A stretch of DNA of 64,000 nt. Source: Gammaproteobacteria bacterium (GTDB taxonomy: Bacteria > Pseudomonadota > Gammaproteobacteria > Pseudomonadales > Halieaceae). A program made the translations under genes and the position numbers. Positions 8,709 through 14,595 of this stretch are shown one piece after another. Where the stretch lies: contig JANSYN010000003.1 of the NCBI GenBank assembly GCA_024742415.1, positions 186,001-250,000 of the forward strand. The letters run 5' to 3'. The notes beneath the pieces were generated by a model, which was given only the letters and a program-made list of their open reading frames with translations, was not told the DNA's origin and did not search any database. Each line of letters begins with the position of its first letter. Position 1 is the first letter of the stretch.

Positions 8709-8921
8709 CTAATGTTTCGTAATCATTTTTTCGAGCTTGTCCTCTGCCAGGATCCAGTAAAGAGCCGCCTCTCGGGCTTGCTCGACAAGCTCGCGCAGCT
8801 CTTCGTCGCGTAAATGCTCAAAGCTGAAGTACTCCAGAAAGTCCATCTCTGGTTTCTTTTGCAATAGCATCCAACATGCTTCCATTGTGAAAGGTGGCTT
8901 TGACTCGATGGTATCGCTCAT
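8709..8921 (-). CDS. Small acidic element protein (about 70 aa)
   Basis: Start ATG 8921 with AGGACG upstream. The sequence is helical and acidic (MDFLEYFSFEHLRDEELRELVEQAREAALYWILAEDKLEKM) with no family I can name. It is the first gene after the candidate origin/operator region and overlaps or nearly touches the next gene, so it opens the structural-side operon. Small acidic phage proteins of this sort often bind host or helper proteins, but nothing here shows that. Confidence 0.6.
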   Translation of the reverse strand: MSDTIESKPPFTMEACWMLLQKKPEMDFLEYFSFEHLRDEELRELVEQAREAALYWILAEDKLEKMITKH

Positions 8922-8951
8922 AGCTTTACGTCCTGTAGTTAGTAAACACTC

Positions 8952-9134
8952 TGTGGATAAACCCAGCTCCAAAAAGCTGGATAGGTGGCTTAGTAGGTGT
9001 GGTGTATATCCGACACCTGTGGCTCTCGAAAAACGGCTCTACAGGTGTCATATGTGATACCTGTGGCCCTGACATGGCACGCCAATGGTGTACATCTGAT
9101 ACCTGTGGCGCTCTAGAGGTGGCATATATACACC
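8952..9134. promoter_or_regulatory. Candidate replication origin: DnaA box plus four iteron-like dyads
   Basis: A perfect DnaA box (TTATCCACA on the minus strand) lies at 8952-8960. Four related dyads follow: 9001-9017 (GGTGTATATCCGACACC), 9044-9061, 9087-9103 and 9118-9134 (inverted, 14 of 17 match to the first). The first three share GAYACCTGTGGC on their right side. Their centres are about 43, 43 and 31 bp apart, close to 4, 4 and 3 helical turns, so bound proteins would lie on one face. The second is the centre of a longer 24-bp palindrome (9041-9064). The region adjoins the winged-helix-like gene at 9145. It could equally be an operator array for the operon starting at 8921. Confidence 0.55.
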
Positions 9135-9144
9135 GGTCAATCTG

Positions 9145-9522
9145 TTAATCACGGCATGTCCTTTCCCAATCATTAGTCGGTTCTCTCGACTGATATGGCA
9201 GCCATGTAAGGCGCCATGTTCTCGATTTGGATTGCGTGCGCGAGCAAAAAAGGCTCTCGTCTACCAACCTGATAAATCCACCCTCTTGCAGCTCTCTGAA
9301 TGCGCGCATGGCAACCTTCCTGCAGCAGGGTATCTTCTGCTCCGCCTCCCTCACGCCATACGCTACAGGCTCCAGGTTGCGCCAGTGAACGTGCATCAGC
9401 TGCATGAGCACCTTTGCATGTGGTGAAAGCTCTAAGTAGGCGGAAGACTCCAGTAGCCCACGGCGCACAGAGACAACACCGCCCCGCTTGTCGAACGGCA
9501 GGGCACCCTTGCTTTTGCCCAC
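9145..9522 (-). CDS. Winged-helix-like protein, possible replication initiator
   Basis: 125 residues from a GTG at 9522 that overlaps the stop of the preceding gene (TAGTG). The segment RGLLESSAYLELSPHAKVLMQLMHVHW, followed by KVAMRAFRELQEGGFIRLVDESLF and TWRLTWLPY, has the layout of the winged-helix domain found at the N-terminus of phage and plasmid replication proteins. Its gene ends 11 bases from the iteron-like dyads, which fits a cis-acting initiator. No primase or helicase motif is present and the protein is short, so it could instead be a transcriptional regulator of the operon beyond the repeats. Confidence 0.65.
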   Translation of the reverse strand: MGKSKGALPFDKRGGVVSVRRGLLESSAYLELSPHAKVLMQLMHVHWRNLEPVAYGVREAEQKIPCCRKVAMRAFRELQEGGFIRLVDESLFCSRTQSKSRTWRLTWLPYQSREPTNDWERTCRD

Positions 9523-9821
9523 TAGCGCAGCCTTTCAATTCGCCAAACATGGCTTTGACTCACTTCACCAAAACGATTTCGTTGTAGCGGCTTCGGCAGC
9601 TCTGCAATTACAGTAAGACCTTGCTTCTCCAGCGCAGGCTTGATGTAAGCCACAGCCGCTGAGAGATTCTGCGTAGCCGTTTGCTGACAAAGGTCACCCG
9701 TTAGCGTAGGCCCGTAGATATACAGATGATCTACGATTCTCTTGGCTTGTTTGCTTTTCGTTTCAGACTTGGCAGATTCAATTCGCTGCCACGTCAAAAT
9801 ATCCTGTGATAGACTTTGCAT
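9522..9821 (-). CDS. Small putative DNA-binding protein (99 aa)
   Basis: The N-terminus is charged (SAKSETKSKQAKRIVDHLYIYGP) and the middle part reads like a winged helix (TLTGDLCQQTATQNLSAAVAYIKPALEKQGLTVIAELPKP). The C-terminus (SQSHVWRIERL) is a typical wing strand. It overlaps the next gene by one base and is therefore probably translationally coupled to it. Phage regulatory or replication accessory protein is the best guess. Confidence 0.6.
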   Translation of the reverse strand: MQSLSQDILTWQRIESAKSETKSKQAKRIVDHLYIYGPTLTGDLCQQTATQNLSAAVAYIKPALEKQGLTVIAELPKPLQRNRFGEVSQSHVWRIERLR

Positions 9822-9864
9822 CGTTGTTTCCCCCCAGAAACAGCTTCACTGGACGGCCCCCGCC

Positions 9865-10122
9865 TCAAGCTGGGGCTGTCTTCTCAACGTGCTCACGCAC
9901 TAGCGATTCTTGGTTCTCGAGATACTCGATCAGACTGGGTATGTGGACATACCAACGATTGAAGCGCTTACGGAAGACCTTTTGTACCATCCGCGGCTCA
10001 GCTGCCAGGCGATCAATGATGTTTCGTGACTTGCGCGTGCTTAGAATTTCGGGGTGGTCATCTCCAAAGTCGGTTATCAAAACTACGCCTTCGGGATACT
10101 GCTCTAACAGGTAATGCTGCAT
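9865..10122 (-). CDS. Small putative DNA-binding/excisionase-like protein (85 aa)
   Basis: Start ATG 10122 with a good SD (ACGGAGAG). The segment IIDRLAAEPRMVQKVFRKRFNRWYVHIPSLIEYLENQE is basic and ends in the W-hydrophobic-x-IP-x-L-x-x-YL pattern common to AlpA/Xis-type small winged helices. It opens the second minus-strand group of the element, behind a region with two dyads (10130-10226). An excisionase or activator role is inference. Confidence 0.6.
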   Translation of the reverse strand: MQHYLLEQYPEGVVLITDFGDDHPEILSTRKSRNIIDRLAAEPRMVQKVFRKRFNRWYVHIPSLIEYLENQESLVREHVEKTAPA

Positions 10123-10129
10123 GTTTACT

Positions 10130-10226
10130 CTCCGTAACTCTCATAACCTTTCGATTACAGAGTTTACGGAGGCGTAGACTTTCGTGTGCCAATCTAGACT
10201 TGTTATTCTTATGCCGGAATTGGCAC
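10130..10226. promoter_or_regulatory. Two dyads upstream of the 9865-10122 gene
   Basis: First dyad: CTCCGTAACTC (10130-10140) and GAGTTTACGGAG (10160-10171), 11 of 12 with one base inserted. Second: GTGCCAAT (10186-10193) and ATTGGCAC (10219-10226), perfect 8-bp arms. They lie in the 109-base gap between the integrase group and the next gene group, where a promoter for the latter is expected; no good -35/-10 pair was identified. Confidence 0.4.
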
Positions 10227-10231
10227 GTGTG

Positions 10232-10774
10232 TTAGTTCGCGGCTCGGGCCTCTTTTAGAAGATAAGAAAACTTGCTTTTTTCCGGCTCAGAAATATCTGC
10301 CGCGCGCATGATGCCTCGCGCGACATCACGCGCTCTTCGATCTGAAGGATCATCAAAATAGCTGACTGCCAGGCGACAAGCCGACAATTGATACCAGCGT
10401 TCACTGTGTTTCTCGCGGAACTCTGATCGCATGCGCTCGATATCGGTCTGCGCACTCGCACAGCGCACCAGGGCCTCACGTATCGCATCACGGGCTAGAG
10501 CTACTTCTTTCGACACGTTTAAACCAGCAATGTGCCCCCTGCCCTGTGCCTCTCTATTCAGAAGGTGGCGGACTTCCCTAGCGGCACCCAGCAAATGTCC
10601 CTGCAGCCGCTCAAGGCGCAAGAGTGCGGATTCTGCCTCCTCATGAGAGTACGGCGCCAATGCACGCGGCGGCGCAGATGCAATGAAAGGCTCCACCAAG
10701 GATCTGCGCCTTGCTACCAAATACTCAGAACATTCTTTAATCCAAGTTTCTAGCTCTGTATCTCTATTCGCCAT
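10232..10774 (-). CDS. Hypothetical helical element protein (about 180 aa)
   Basis: Starts at ATG 10774, overlapping the integrase 3' end by 11 bases, with GGGGC upstream; the extension to 10834 would lie within the integrase. The protein is almost entirely helical and Arg/Glu-rich (EEAESALLRLERLQGHLLGAAREVRHLLNRE, VALARDAIREALVRCASAQTDIERMRSEFREKHSERW). I do not recognise a family. Co-transcription with the integrase is likely. Confidence 0.6.
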   Translation of the reverse strand: MANRDTELETWIKECSEYLVARRRSLVEPFIASAPPRALAPYSHEEAESALLRLERLQGHLLGAAREVRHLLNREAQGRGHIAGLNVSKEVALARDAIREALVRCASAQTDIERMRSEFREKHSERWYQLSACRLAVSYFDDPSDRRARDVARGIMRAADISEPEKSKFSYLLKEARAAN

Positions 10775-11819
10775 TCGTTTGCCCCGCCAATTCTGTAGAG
10801 GCAACGAAACTGGCGCTAACCTGGGCAGCAACATCTTTAGTCAAATGAGAGTATCGCTTAAGCATCTGACTGGACTTGTGACCTGTGACCAGTTGCACCA
10901 TGACAGGATTCATACCCGCCGTAAGGGCGGCCGTAGTGAAGGCATGCCGCAGGTCATGGAATCTAAAGTCTTCGATACCCGCGGCCTCCTTTGCCTCTTT
11001 CCAATGCGCCCGGTAATTGTAGGGAGCCTTGCCGGTGTAGCTGTTTCCAAAAACGTAGCCCTGCCATTTAAGTGCTTTTTCCTTGCGCCAAGTTTTCAAA
11101 AGCTCTAGAGCCTCACCCCCGACTACTACAGATCGCTTCTCATTGTTTTTCGATACTTTGATCTGGATATGACCAGTCTCTATGTCTAGATCTTGCCACT
11201 TGAGCCGCTGGACTTCGCTCGCGCGCATTCCTGTATATAGAGCTACCATAACGAAGGGGTAAAGGCTGGGCTCTGAGTGCTTCTTCAGCGCCTCATACAA
11301 TGCTTGTTGCTCCGCCCCGGACAAGAGCCGATCACGTTCATTGTGCTCCGGCAAAGCGCGCACATGGCAAGGATTGTCCCGCGCCCAATCCCACTCCTCG
11401 ATTGCGATCCGAAATACTTTACTCAACAGCGCAACGCGACGATTCACCGTAGAAGGCGCCAGTGGTTTACCTTTGTTGGGGCCTTTTTGGACGAGATTAG
11501 TAAGCAGTGCTTTCCGTGCTTCAATGACATGCGCCCTGCGGATTTGGGACAGCTTCCGCCGTCCCAACTCCTTATCCCAAAAGTTGAGCACTGTCACATG
11601 GTACGCCTTAGGTTTTTCCTCTTCCTTGTAGCGACCTATGGCATCGGAAACAGTCTTGTTGGTGAGATTGTGCAGATCCCCAGACTCAATGGCGACTTCC
11701 GTCTCCTTTGCCCATTTCTGGGCGGCTTTCTTCGTGATGAACACTTTTGACATGGGTTTGTGACCTTGCCGGCGAACCTCTGCCCTCCACTTGTCCCGGT
11801 ACTTTCTAATGCTCGCCAT
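10764..11819 (-). CDS. Tyrosine-family site-specific integrase
   Basis: About 351 residues from ATG 11819, preceded by GAGGTGG. An N-terminal arm-binding beta domain (ASIRKYRDKWRAEVRRQGHK...VFITKKAAQKWAKETE) is followed by a core-binding SAM-like domain and the catalytic domain. All catalytic residues are present: Arg in YTGMRASEVQRLKW, Lys in IKVSKNNEKRSV, HxxR in FHDLRHAFTT, His in VTGHKSSQM and the Tyr nucleophile in LKRYSHL. It catalyses insertion at the tRNA-Cys 3' end bounded by the 45-bp repeats. It overlaps both neighbours, so it is embedded in an operon with two small upstream genes. Confidence 0.95.
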   Translation of the reverse strand: MASIRKYRDKWRAEVRRQGHKPMSKVFITKKAAQKWAKETEVAIESGDLHNLTNKTVSDAIGRYKEEEKPKAYHVTVLNFWDKELGRRKLSQIRRAHVIEARKALLTNLVQKGPNKGKPLAPSTVNRRVALLSKVFRIAIEEWDWARDNPCHVRALPEHNERDRLLSGAEQQALYEALKKHSEPSLYPFVMVALYTGMRASEVQRLKWQDLDIETGHIQIKVSKNNEKRSVVVGGEALELLKTWRKEKALKWQGYVFGNSYTGKAPYNYRAHWKEAKEAAGIEDFRFHDLRHAFTTAALTAGMNPVMVQLVTGHKSSQMLKRYSHLTKDVAAQVSASFVASTELAGQTNGE

Positions 11820-12033
11820 GTCCACCTCGCTGCGAATCCGCACGCTGATTTACGACAAGGTGGCCTTCTCGATCGATTGAATTTGTCAAAGATAGAAGCT
11901 CTTTAGATAGCCGGGTTGCCGCGTTTAGAAGAATGGTCTGATCATCCTCTATAAATTCAGCAGCACGAAGGACTGCGTCCAACTCACGAGCCAAGAGAGA
12001 TAGATCACCTAGATTGGTGGTGACTTTATGCAT
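11806..12033 (-). CDS. Small element protein upstream of the integrase (75 aa)
   Basis: ATG 12033 lies inside the end of the upstream gene, and the stop is 14 bases inside the integrase gene. The sequence is helical (LGDLSLLARELDAVLRAAEFIEDDQTILLNAATRLSKELLSLTNSID) with a basic tail. No family is recognised. Position and coupling suggest a regulator or partner of integration. Confidence 0.55.
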   Translation of the reverse strand: MHKVTTNLGDLSLLARELDAVLRAAEFIEDDQTILLNAATRLSKELLSLTNSIDREGHLVVNQRADSQRGGHGEH

Positions 12034-12382
12034 GGTATGCCTCCCGATTTTTTGCGGAGAGTGGCGCCTGGGGGTCGGCGTTGAGTTCGTATGGCTTGCT
12101 CTGAATATCGCCCCAATCGAAGTCCTCGAGCGCAAGCTCATCCTTCAAACGCCCCGCGATTGTCATAATTTTTAAGTTTGCGGCCTCAACAGTGCTTAGA
12201 AGCCCAGCTGCACCTACAGGTGTGAGACGACCAATCTGTGAATCACTAGAGTTGATCTGCTCAGCTAGTATGTTGAGCATATCGAGTGAATACCATACGG
12301 CCTGGTGTATCTCAGCGAGGCATGCAAGGACTTCTAGCGACTGACTTTCGTCAGTGGGATAGTTTATATTTTCGGTAGTCAT
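12026..12382 (-). CDS. Small element protein, first gene of the integrase operon (118 aa)
   Basis: ATG 12382 is chosen because GAGGAG sits 9 bases upstream; it abuts the alternative ATG at 12391. The protein is helical and acidic (EVLACLAEIHQAVWYSLDMLNILAEQINSSD, GLLSTVEAANLKIMTIAGRLKDE). It overlaps the next gene by 8 bases. A phage-type regulatory protein is possible, but no DNA-binding motif is obvious. The dyad at 12419-12453 lies just upstream. Confidence 0.55.
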   Translation of the reverse strand: MTTENINYPTDESQSLEVLACLAEIHQAVWYSLDMLNILAEQINSSDSQIGRLTPVGAAGLLSTVEAANLKIMTIAGRLKDELALEDFDWGDIQSKPYELNADPQAPLSAKNREAYHA

Positions 12383-12418
12383 TGTCGTCATCTCCTCTAC
12401 AGTTGACGGTTGTGATCA

Positions 12419-12453
12419 GATTACAGCGCGGTGTTTCAGCACCCGCTGTAATC
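12419..12453. promoter_or_regulatory. Long dyad in front of the integrase operon
   Basis: The arms GATTACAGCG/CGCTGTAATC are continued by GGTG/CACC after one unpaired base, around the loop TTTCAG. There is no T tract on either strand, so it is more likely an operator than a terminator. It lies 37 bases upstream of the first gene's ATG. Confidence 0.5.
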
Positions 12454-12480
12454 GTCTACCTCATCTCAGTATAGAGTGAG

Positions 12481-12498
12481 TGCGCACAAATTGCGCAC
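12481..12498. repeat. Putative integrase arm-type site, right
   Basis: TGCGCACAAATTGCGCAC, 17 of 18 identical to 3904-3921 and in the same orientation. It lies 57 bases inside attR, whereas the left copy lies 95 bases inside attL. Confidence 0.6.
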
Positions 12499-12539
12499 AG
12501 AACGACTACCGCTACAGAGCAGATACGGTAAGTATCTGT

Positions 12540-12552
12540 ATTTTCAGGAAAA
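12540..12552. repeat. 13-bp inverted repeat next to attR (right copy)
   Basis: ATTTTCAGGAAAA, exact reverse complement of 3808-3820. Three T residues separate it from the attR core. Confidence 0.6.
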
Positions 12553-12555
12553 TTT

Positions 12556-12629
12556 TGGAGGCTCGGGTCGGAATCGAACCGGCGTACACGGAGTTGCAGT
12601 CCGCTGCATAACCACTCTGCCACCGAGCC
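12556..12629 (-). tRNA. tRNA-Cys(GCA); its 3' 45 nt are attR
   Basis: A 74-nt cloverleaf with encoded CCA. The anticodon loop reads ACTGCAACT (anticodon GCA, 12597-12595). The acceptor stem is GGCTCGG/CCGAGCC and the T-loop GGTTCGATTCC. The 3' 45 nt (12556-12600) are duplicated at 3764-3808, so this gene has been rebuilt by the integrating element and its 3' half is element-derived. It lies in the order pgsA, tRNA-Gly, tRNA-Cys, the same arrangement as E. coli pgsA-glyW-cysT. Confidence 0.96.
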
Positions 12630-12689
12630 TTTGAGGAAATGGAGATAGCGCGCCGCAGAACGCGAACTTACTAGTGCCCCTACCTGAAC

Positions 12690-12765
12690 TGGAGCGGGAA
12701 ACCGGGTTCGAACCGGCGACCTCAACCTTGGCAAGGTTGCGCTCTACCAACTGAGCTATTCCCGC
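12690..12765 (-). tRNA. tRNA-Gly(GCC)
   Basis: 76 nt with encoded CCA. The anticodon stem-loop is AACCTTGCCAAGGTT (anticodon GCC), the acceptor stem GCGGGAA, and the D-loop AGCTCAGTTGGTAGAGC. It is separated from tRNA-Cys by 60 bases on the same strand and is probably one transcript with it. Confidence 0.97.
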
Positions 12766-12872
12766 TACACTGTGTAGATTGTTGCGTTTCACCACCGCCG
12801 TGGCCGCCTGCATTGAGCGAGCGCCTATTGTAAGCACCGCCGCACCTGAGTCAAGCGAGAGTCGTGTTTGCT

Positions 12873-13445
12873 TCAGACGGTTGCATCTTTATCCTTGATG
12901 ATAGCCCATGCGGCCTGCAGGTAGACAAACATCGACCACAGCGTCAACACGGCTGCCGCATACAGCAGCAGATAGCTCAATGCCAGCAGCTCGTTGCCGT
13001 CCCTGGCCGGGTCAATCGCCAGCAAGGCCGTGATCGCGACCATCTGGAAGGCGGTTTTTACCTTCCCAATATACGAAACGGCTACTGAGGTGCGCTCTCC
13101 CAACTCCGCCATCCACTCGCGCAGGGCAGAAACCACAATCTCACGGCCGATGATTACCGTAGCTGCCAGCGTGAAAAGCAAGGTGTCATGCCGTTCTACC
13201 AGTAGCACCAGGGCAGTCACCACCATGAGCTTGTCCGCGACTGGGTCCAGAAAGGCGCCAAAGGCAGTCATCTGGCCCAGCTTGCGCGCGAGGTAGCCGT
13301 CGAACCAATCGGTGATGGCAGCCACACCAAATATCAGCGCCGCGACCAGCAGGTGACTCTCAAAAGGAACATAAAACACCACCACCAATACCGGTATCAG
13401 GATGATCCTGAGCAGTGTTAACGCATTGGGAACATTCAATGGCAT
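12873..13445 (-). CDS. pgsA: CDP-diacylglycerol-glycerol-3-phosphate 3-phosphatidyltransferase
   Basis: 190 residues. It makes phosphatidylglycerol phosphate in the inner membrane, the first committed step to PG and cardiolipin. The CDP-alcohol phosphotransferase signature is complete in TDWFDGYLARKLGQMTAFG plus AFLDPVADK (DGxxAR-x8-G-x3-D-x3-D), and there are about five membrane segments. Length is normal. It is transcribed towards the Gly and Cys tRNAs. In many relatives it directly follows uvrC; here an opposite-strand gene intervenes. Confidence 0.97.
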   Translation of the reverse strand: MPLNVPNALTLLRIILIPVLVVVFYVPFESHLLVAALIFGVAAITDWFDGYLARKLGQMTAFGAFLDPVADKLMVVTALVLLVERHDTLLFTLAATVIIGREIVVSALREWMAELGERTSVAVSYIGKVKTAFQMVAITALLAIDPARDGNELLALSYLLLYAAAVLTLWSMFVYLQAAWAIIKDKDATV

Positions 13446-13903
13446 GGAGTCTGGCTAAATCCGTCAACGCAGGGGCAGTGAATACAGCTGCAAGTTAACG
13501 GCATACTAACGTAAGCGGACTACTGCATACAGACTTTACTAGCCGCGCCTGCCTCTGCCAGACGCTGCCCGGGCCCAGGCCCAGGGGCTGCGACGGCGAT
13601 AACCTGATCCATAGCGGCTCTCAGCCGCTATTCGTAGGTCACTAGCGCCACAGCCAGCACATTTGTGGCCCGGTCTGCCACTTGTGCTTAAAAAGTGGCC
13701 TGCTATACGGCTGCCACCTTGAAAGCCGGCGTCAGTTTGATTTACATTCTGCGCCTGAAACAGAACTCGACGTCGTTTTTGGTGTCGTAACTCATTGATT
13801 TAGCAGGCATGGCACAGATGTTGCTCGATTTGGTGTGTTAGGCCAACCCAGCAGGAGAAAGATCACCATTGCGCTACAAAACGGTATCCAGGACGGCATT
13901 TCC
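13446..13903. other. Gene-free stretch between pgsA and the exported orphan
   Basis: No convincing coding region. A short hairpin (AGCGGCT-CTC-AGCCGCT, about 13613-13629) has no T tract. A strong SD-like AGGAGAAAG at 13850-13858 stands in front of an in-frame ATT at 13868, 36 bases before the ATG chosen for the next gene. Promoters for pgsA (minus) and the orphan (plus) must lie here, but none is clear. Confidence 0.4.
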
Positions 13904-14560
13904 ATGTTGAGAACAGGCTTATCGCTGGCAGCCCTGACAGCCTTACTCGCAGCGCCGCTGCCGGCCAGTGCTGCGCGTATTGATGCCGATGCAGTCTCGA
14001 TCCAGCAAAGCCCTGAGGGCATCAGGATCGTGGCCAAAGAGCAGGCTGCGACCAACGTTTTTGCGTTCTCACCGTTTGTCGCCCACCCCCGGAAAACAGT
14101 AGCAGGCTTTTCCGACCCACTGGGCGTAGGGGCTGACCCATTGCTCAAAGTGTTTGATGGCAGCGTGCGGCACATGGATGTCCTGGGGGATTTTCACCCT
14201 TCCAACCCTTATGACCCCAGCGACCTGGCAGCAACTCCGGAAAGCGTGCAAACGGACAGGATCATCAACGAGATTCTCTACGGGGTGAACATTCCCGGCA
14301 AAAGCGCACTGATTGCATCGCAGTTGGACCTGGCCTCCTCCACGCCCAGCGCGCTGGCTAACCAACCGCGCACAACAGAAACCAGTCCGCTGGTTTTGAC
14401 AGGCTTTGGGTCTATCTCCGAGTTTACAGACCCGATCCACCTGCACTGGACGCACTGCCCGGACTACGCCTTCAAGCGCTACCTGTTCAAGCGCACAGGC
14501 AAGGGCTCCAGTTCGGCGGTACAACGCTCACGGCCGCGCAACGACTGCTTCATGATCTGA
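13904..14560 (+). CDS. Exported protein of unknown function
   Basis: 218 residues from ATG 13904, chosen because it begins a textbook signal peptide (MLRTGLSLAALTALLAAPLPASAA). In-frame upstream alternatives are ATG 13835 and an ATT at 13868 behind a strong SD. The mature part has no family I recognise. It contains VQTDRIINEILYGVNIPGK, TSPLVLTGFGSISEF and a basic, Cys-containing tail (CPDYAFKRYLFKRTGKG). It lies on the plus strand between uvrC and pgsA, which are normally adjacent, so it is probably a lineage-specific insertion. The tail looks unlike the rest; a frameshifted end is possible. Confidence 0.5.
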   Translation: MLRTGLSLAALTALLAAPLPASAARIDADAVSIQQSPEGIRIVAKEQAATNVFAFSPFVAHPRKTVAGFSDPLGVGADPLLKVFDGSVRHMDVLGDFHPSNPYDPSDLAATPESVQTDRIINEILYGVNIPGKSALIASQLDLASSTPSALANQPRTTETSPLVLTGFGSISEFTDPIHLHWTHCPDYAFKRYLFKRTGKGSSSAVQRSRPRNDCFMI

Positions 14561-14595
14561 CCGCCTACTTGCCACACCACAATGCAAGAAAAGCC

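Larger units (their letters stand above)
3764..12600. mobile_element. Integrated satellite-like element in tRNA-Cys (integrase, TerS, protease-capsid fusion, putative origin, cargo)
   Basis: A perfect 45-bp direct repeat (3764-3808 and 12556-12600) bounds the element; the right copy is the 3' 45 nt of a complete tRNA-Cys gene. Inside are a tyrosine integrase with two small leader genes and one trailing gene, three small DNA-binding-like genes, a candidate origin, three small genes including a terminase-small-subunit-like one, a fused prohead protease-major capsid gene, and an opposite-strand cargo gene next to attL. No large terminase, portal, head-tail, tail, lysin or recognisable primase gene is present. 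Size (about 8.8 kb), content and tRNA-3'-end integration fit a phage satellite of the PICI type. A deleted prophage remains possible. Confidence 0.85.

Noticed and set aside
8963-8980. Hairpin CCAGCT/AGCTGG as a terminator
   Set aside because: The stem is only 6 bp and no T tract follows on either strand; it lies in the leader of the 8709-8921 gene.
9001-9134. A CRISPR array
   Set aside because: Repeats are short, palindromic and diverged, one is inverted, and no cas gene is near. Iterons or operators fit better.
3764-12600. A complete prophage
   Set aside because: No large terminase, portal, tail, lysis or recognisable primase genes in the interval, and its size is under 9 kb.
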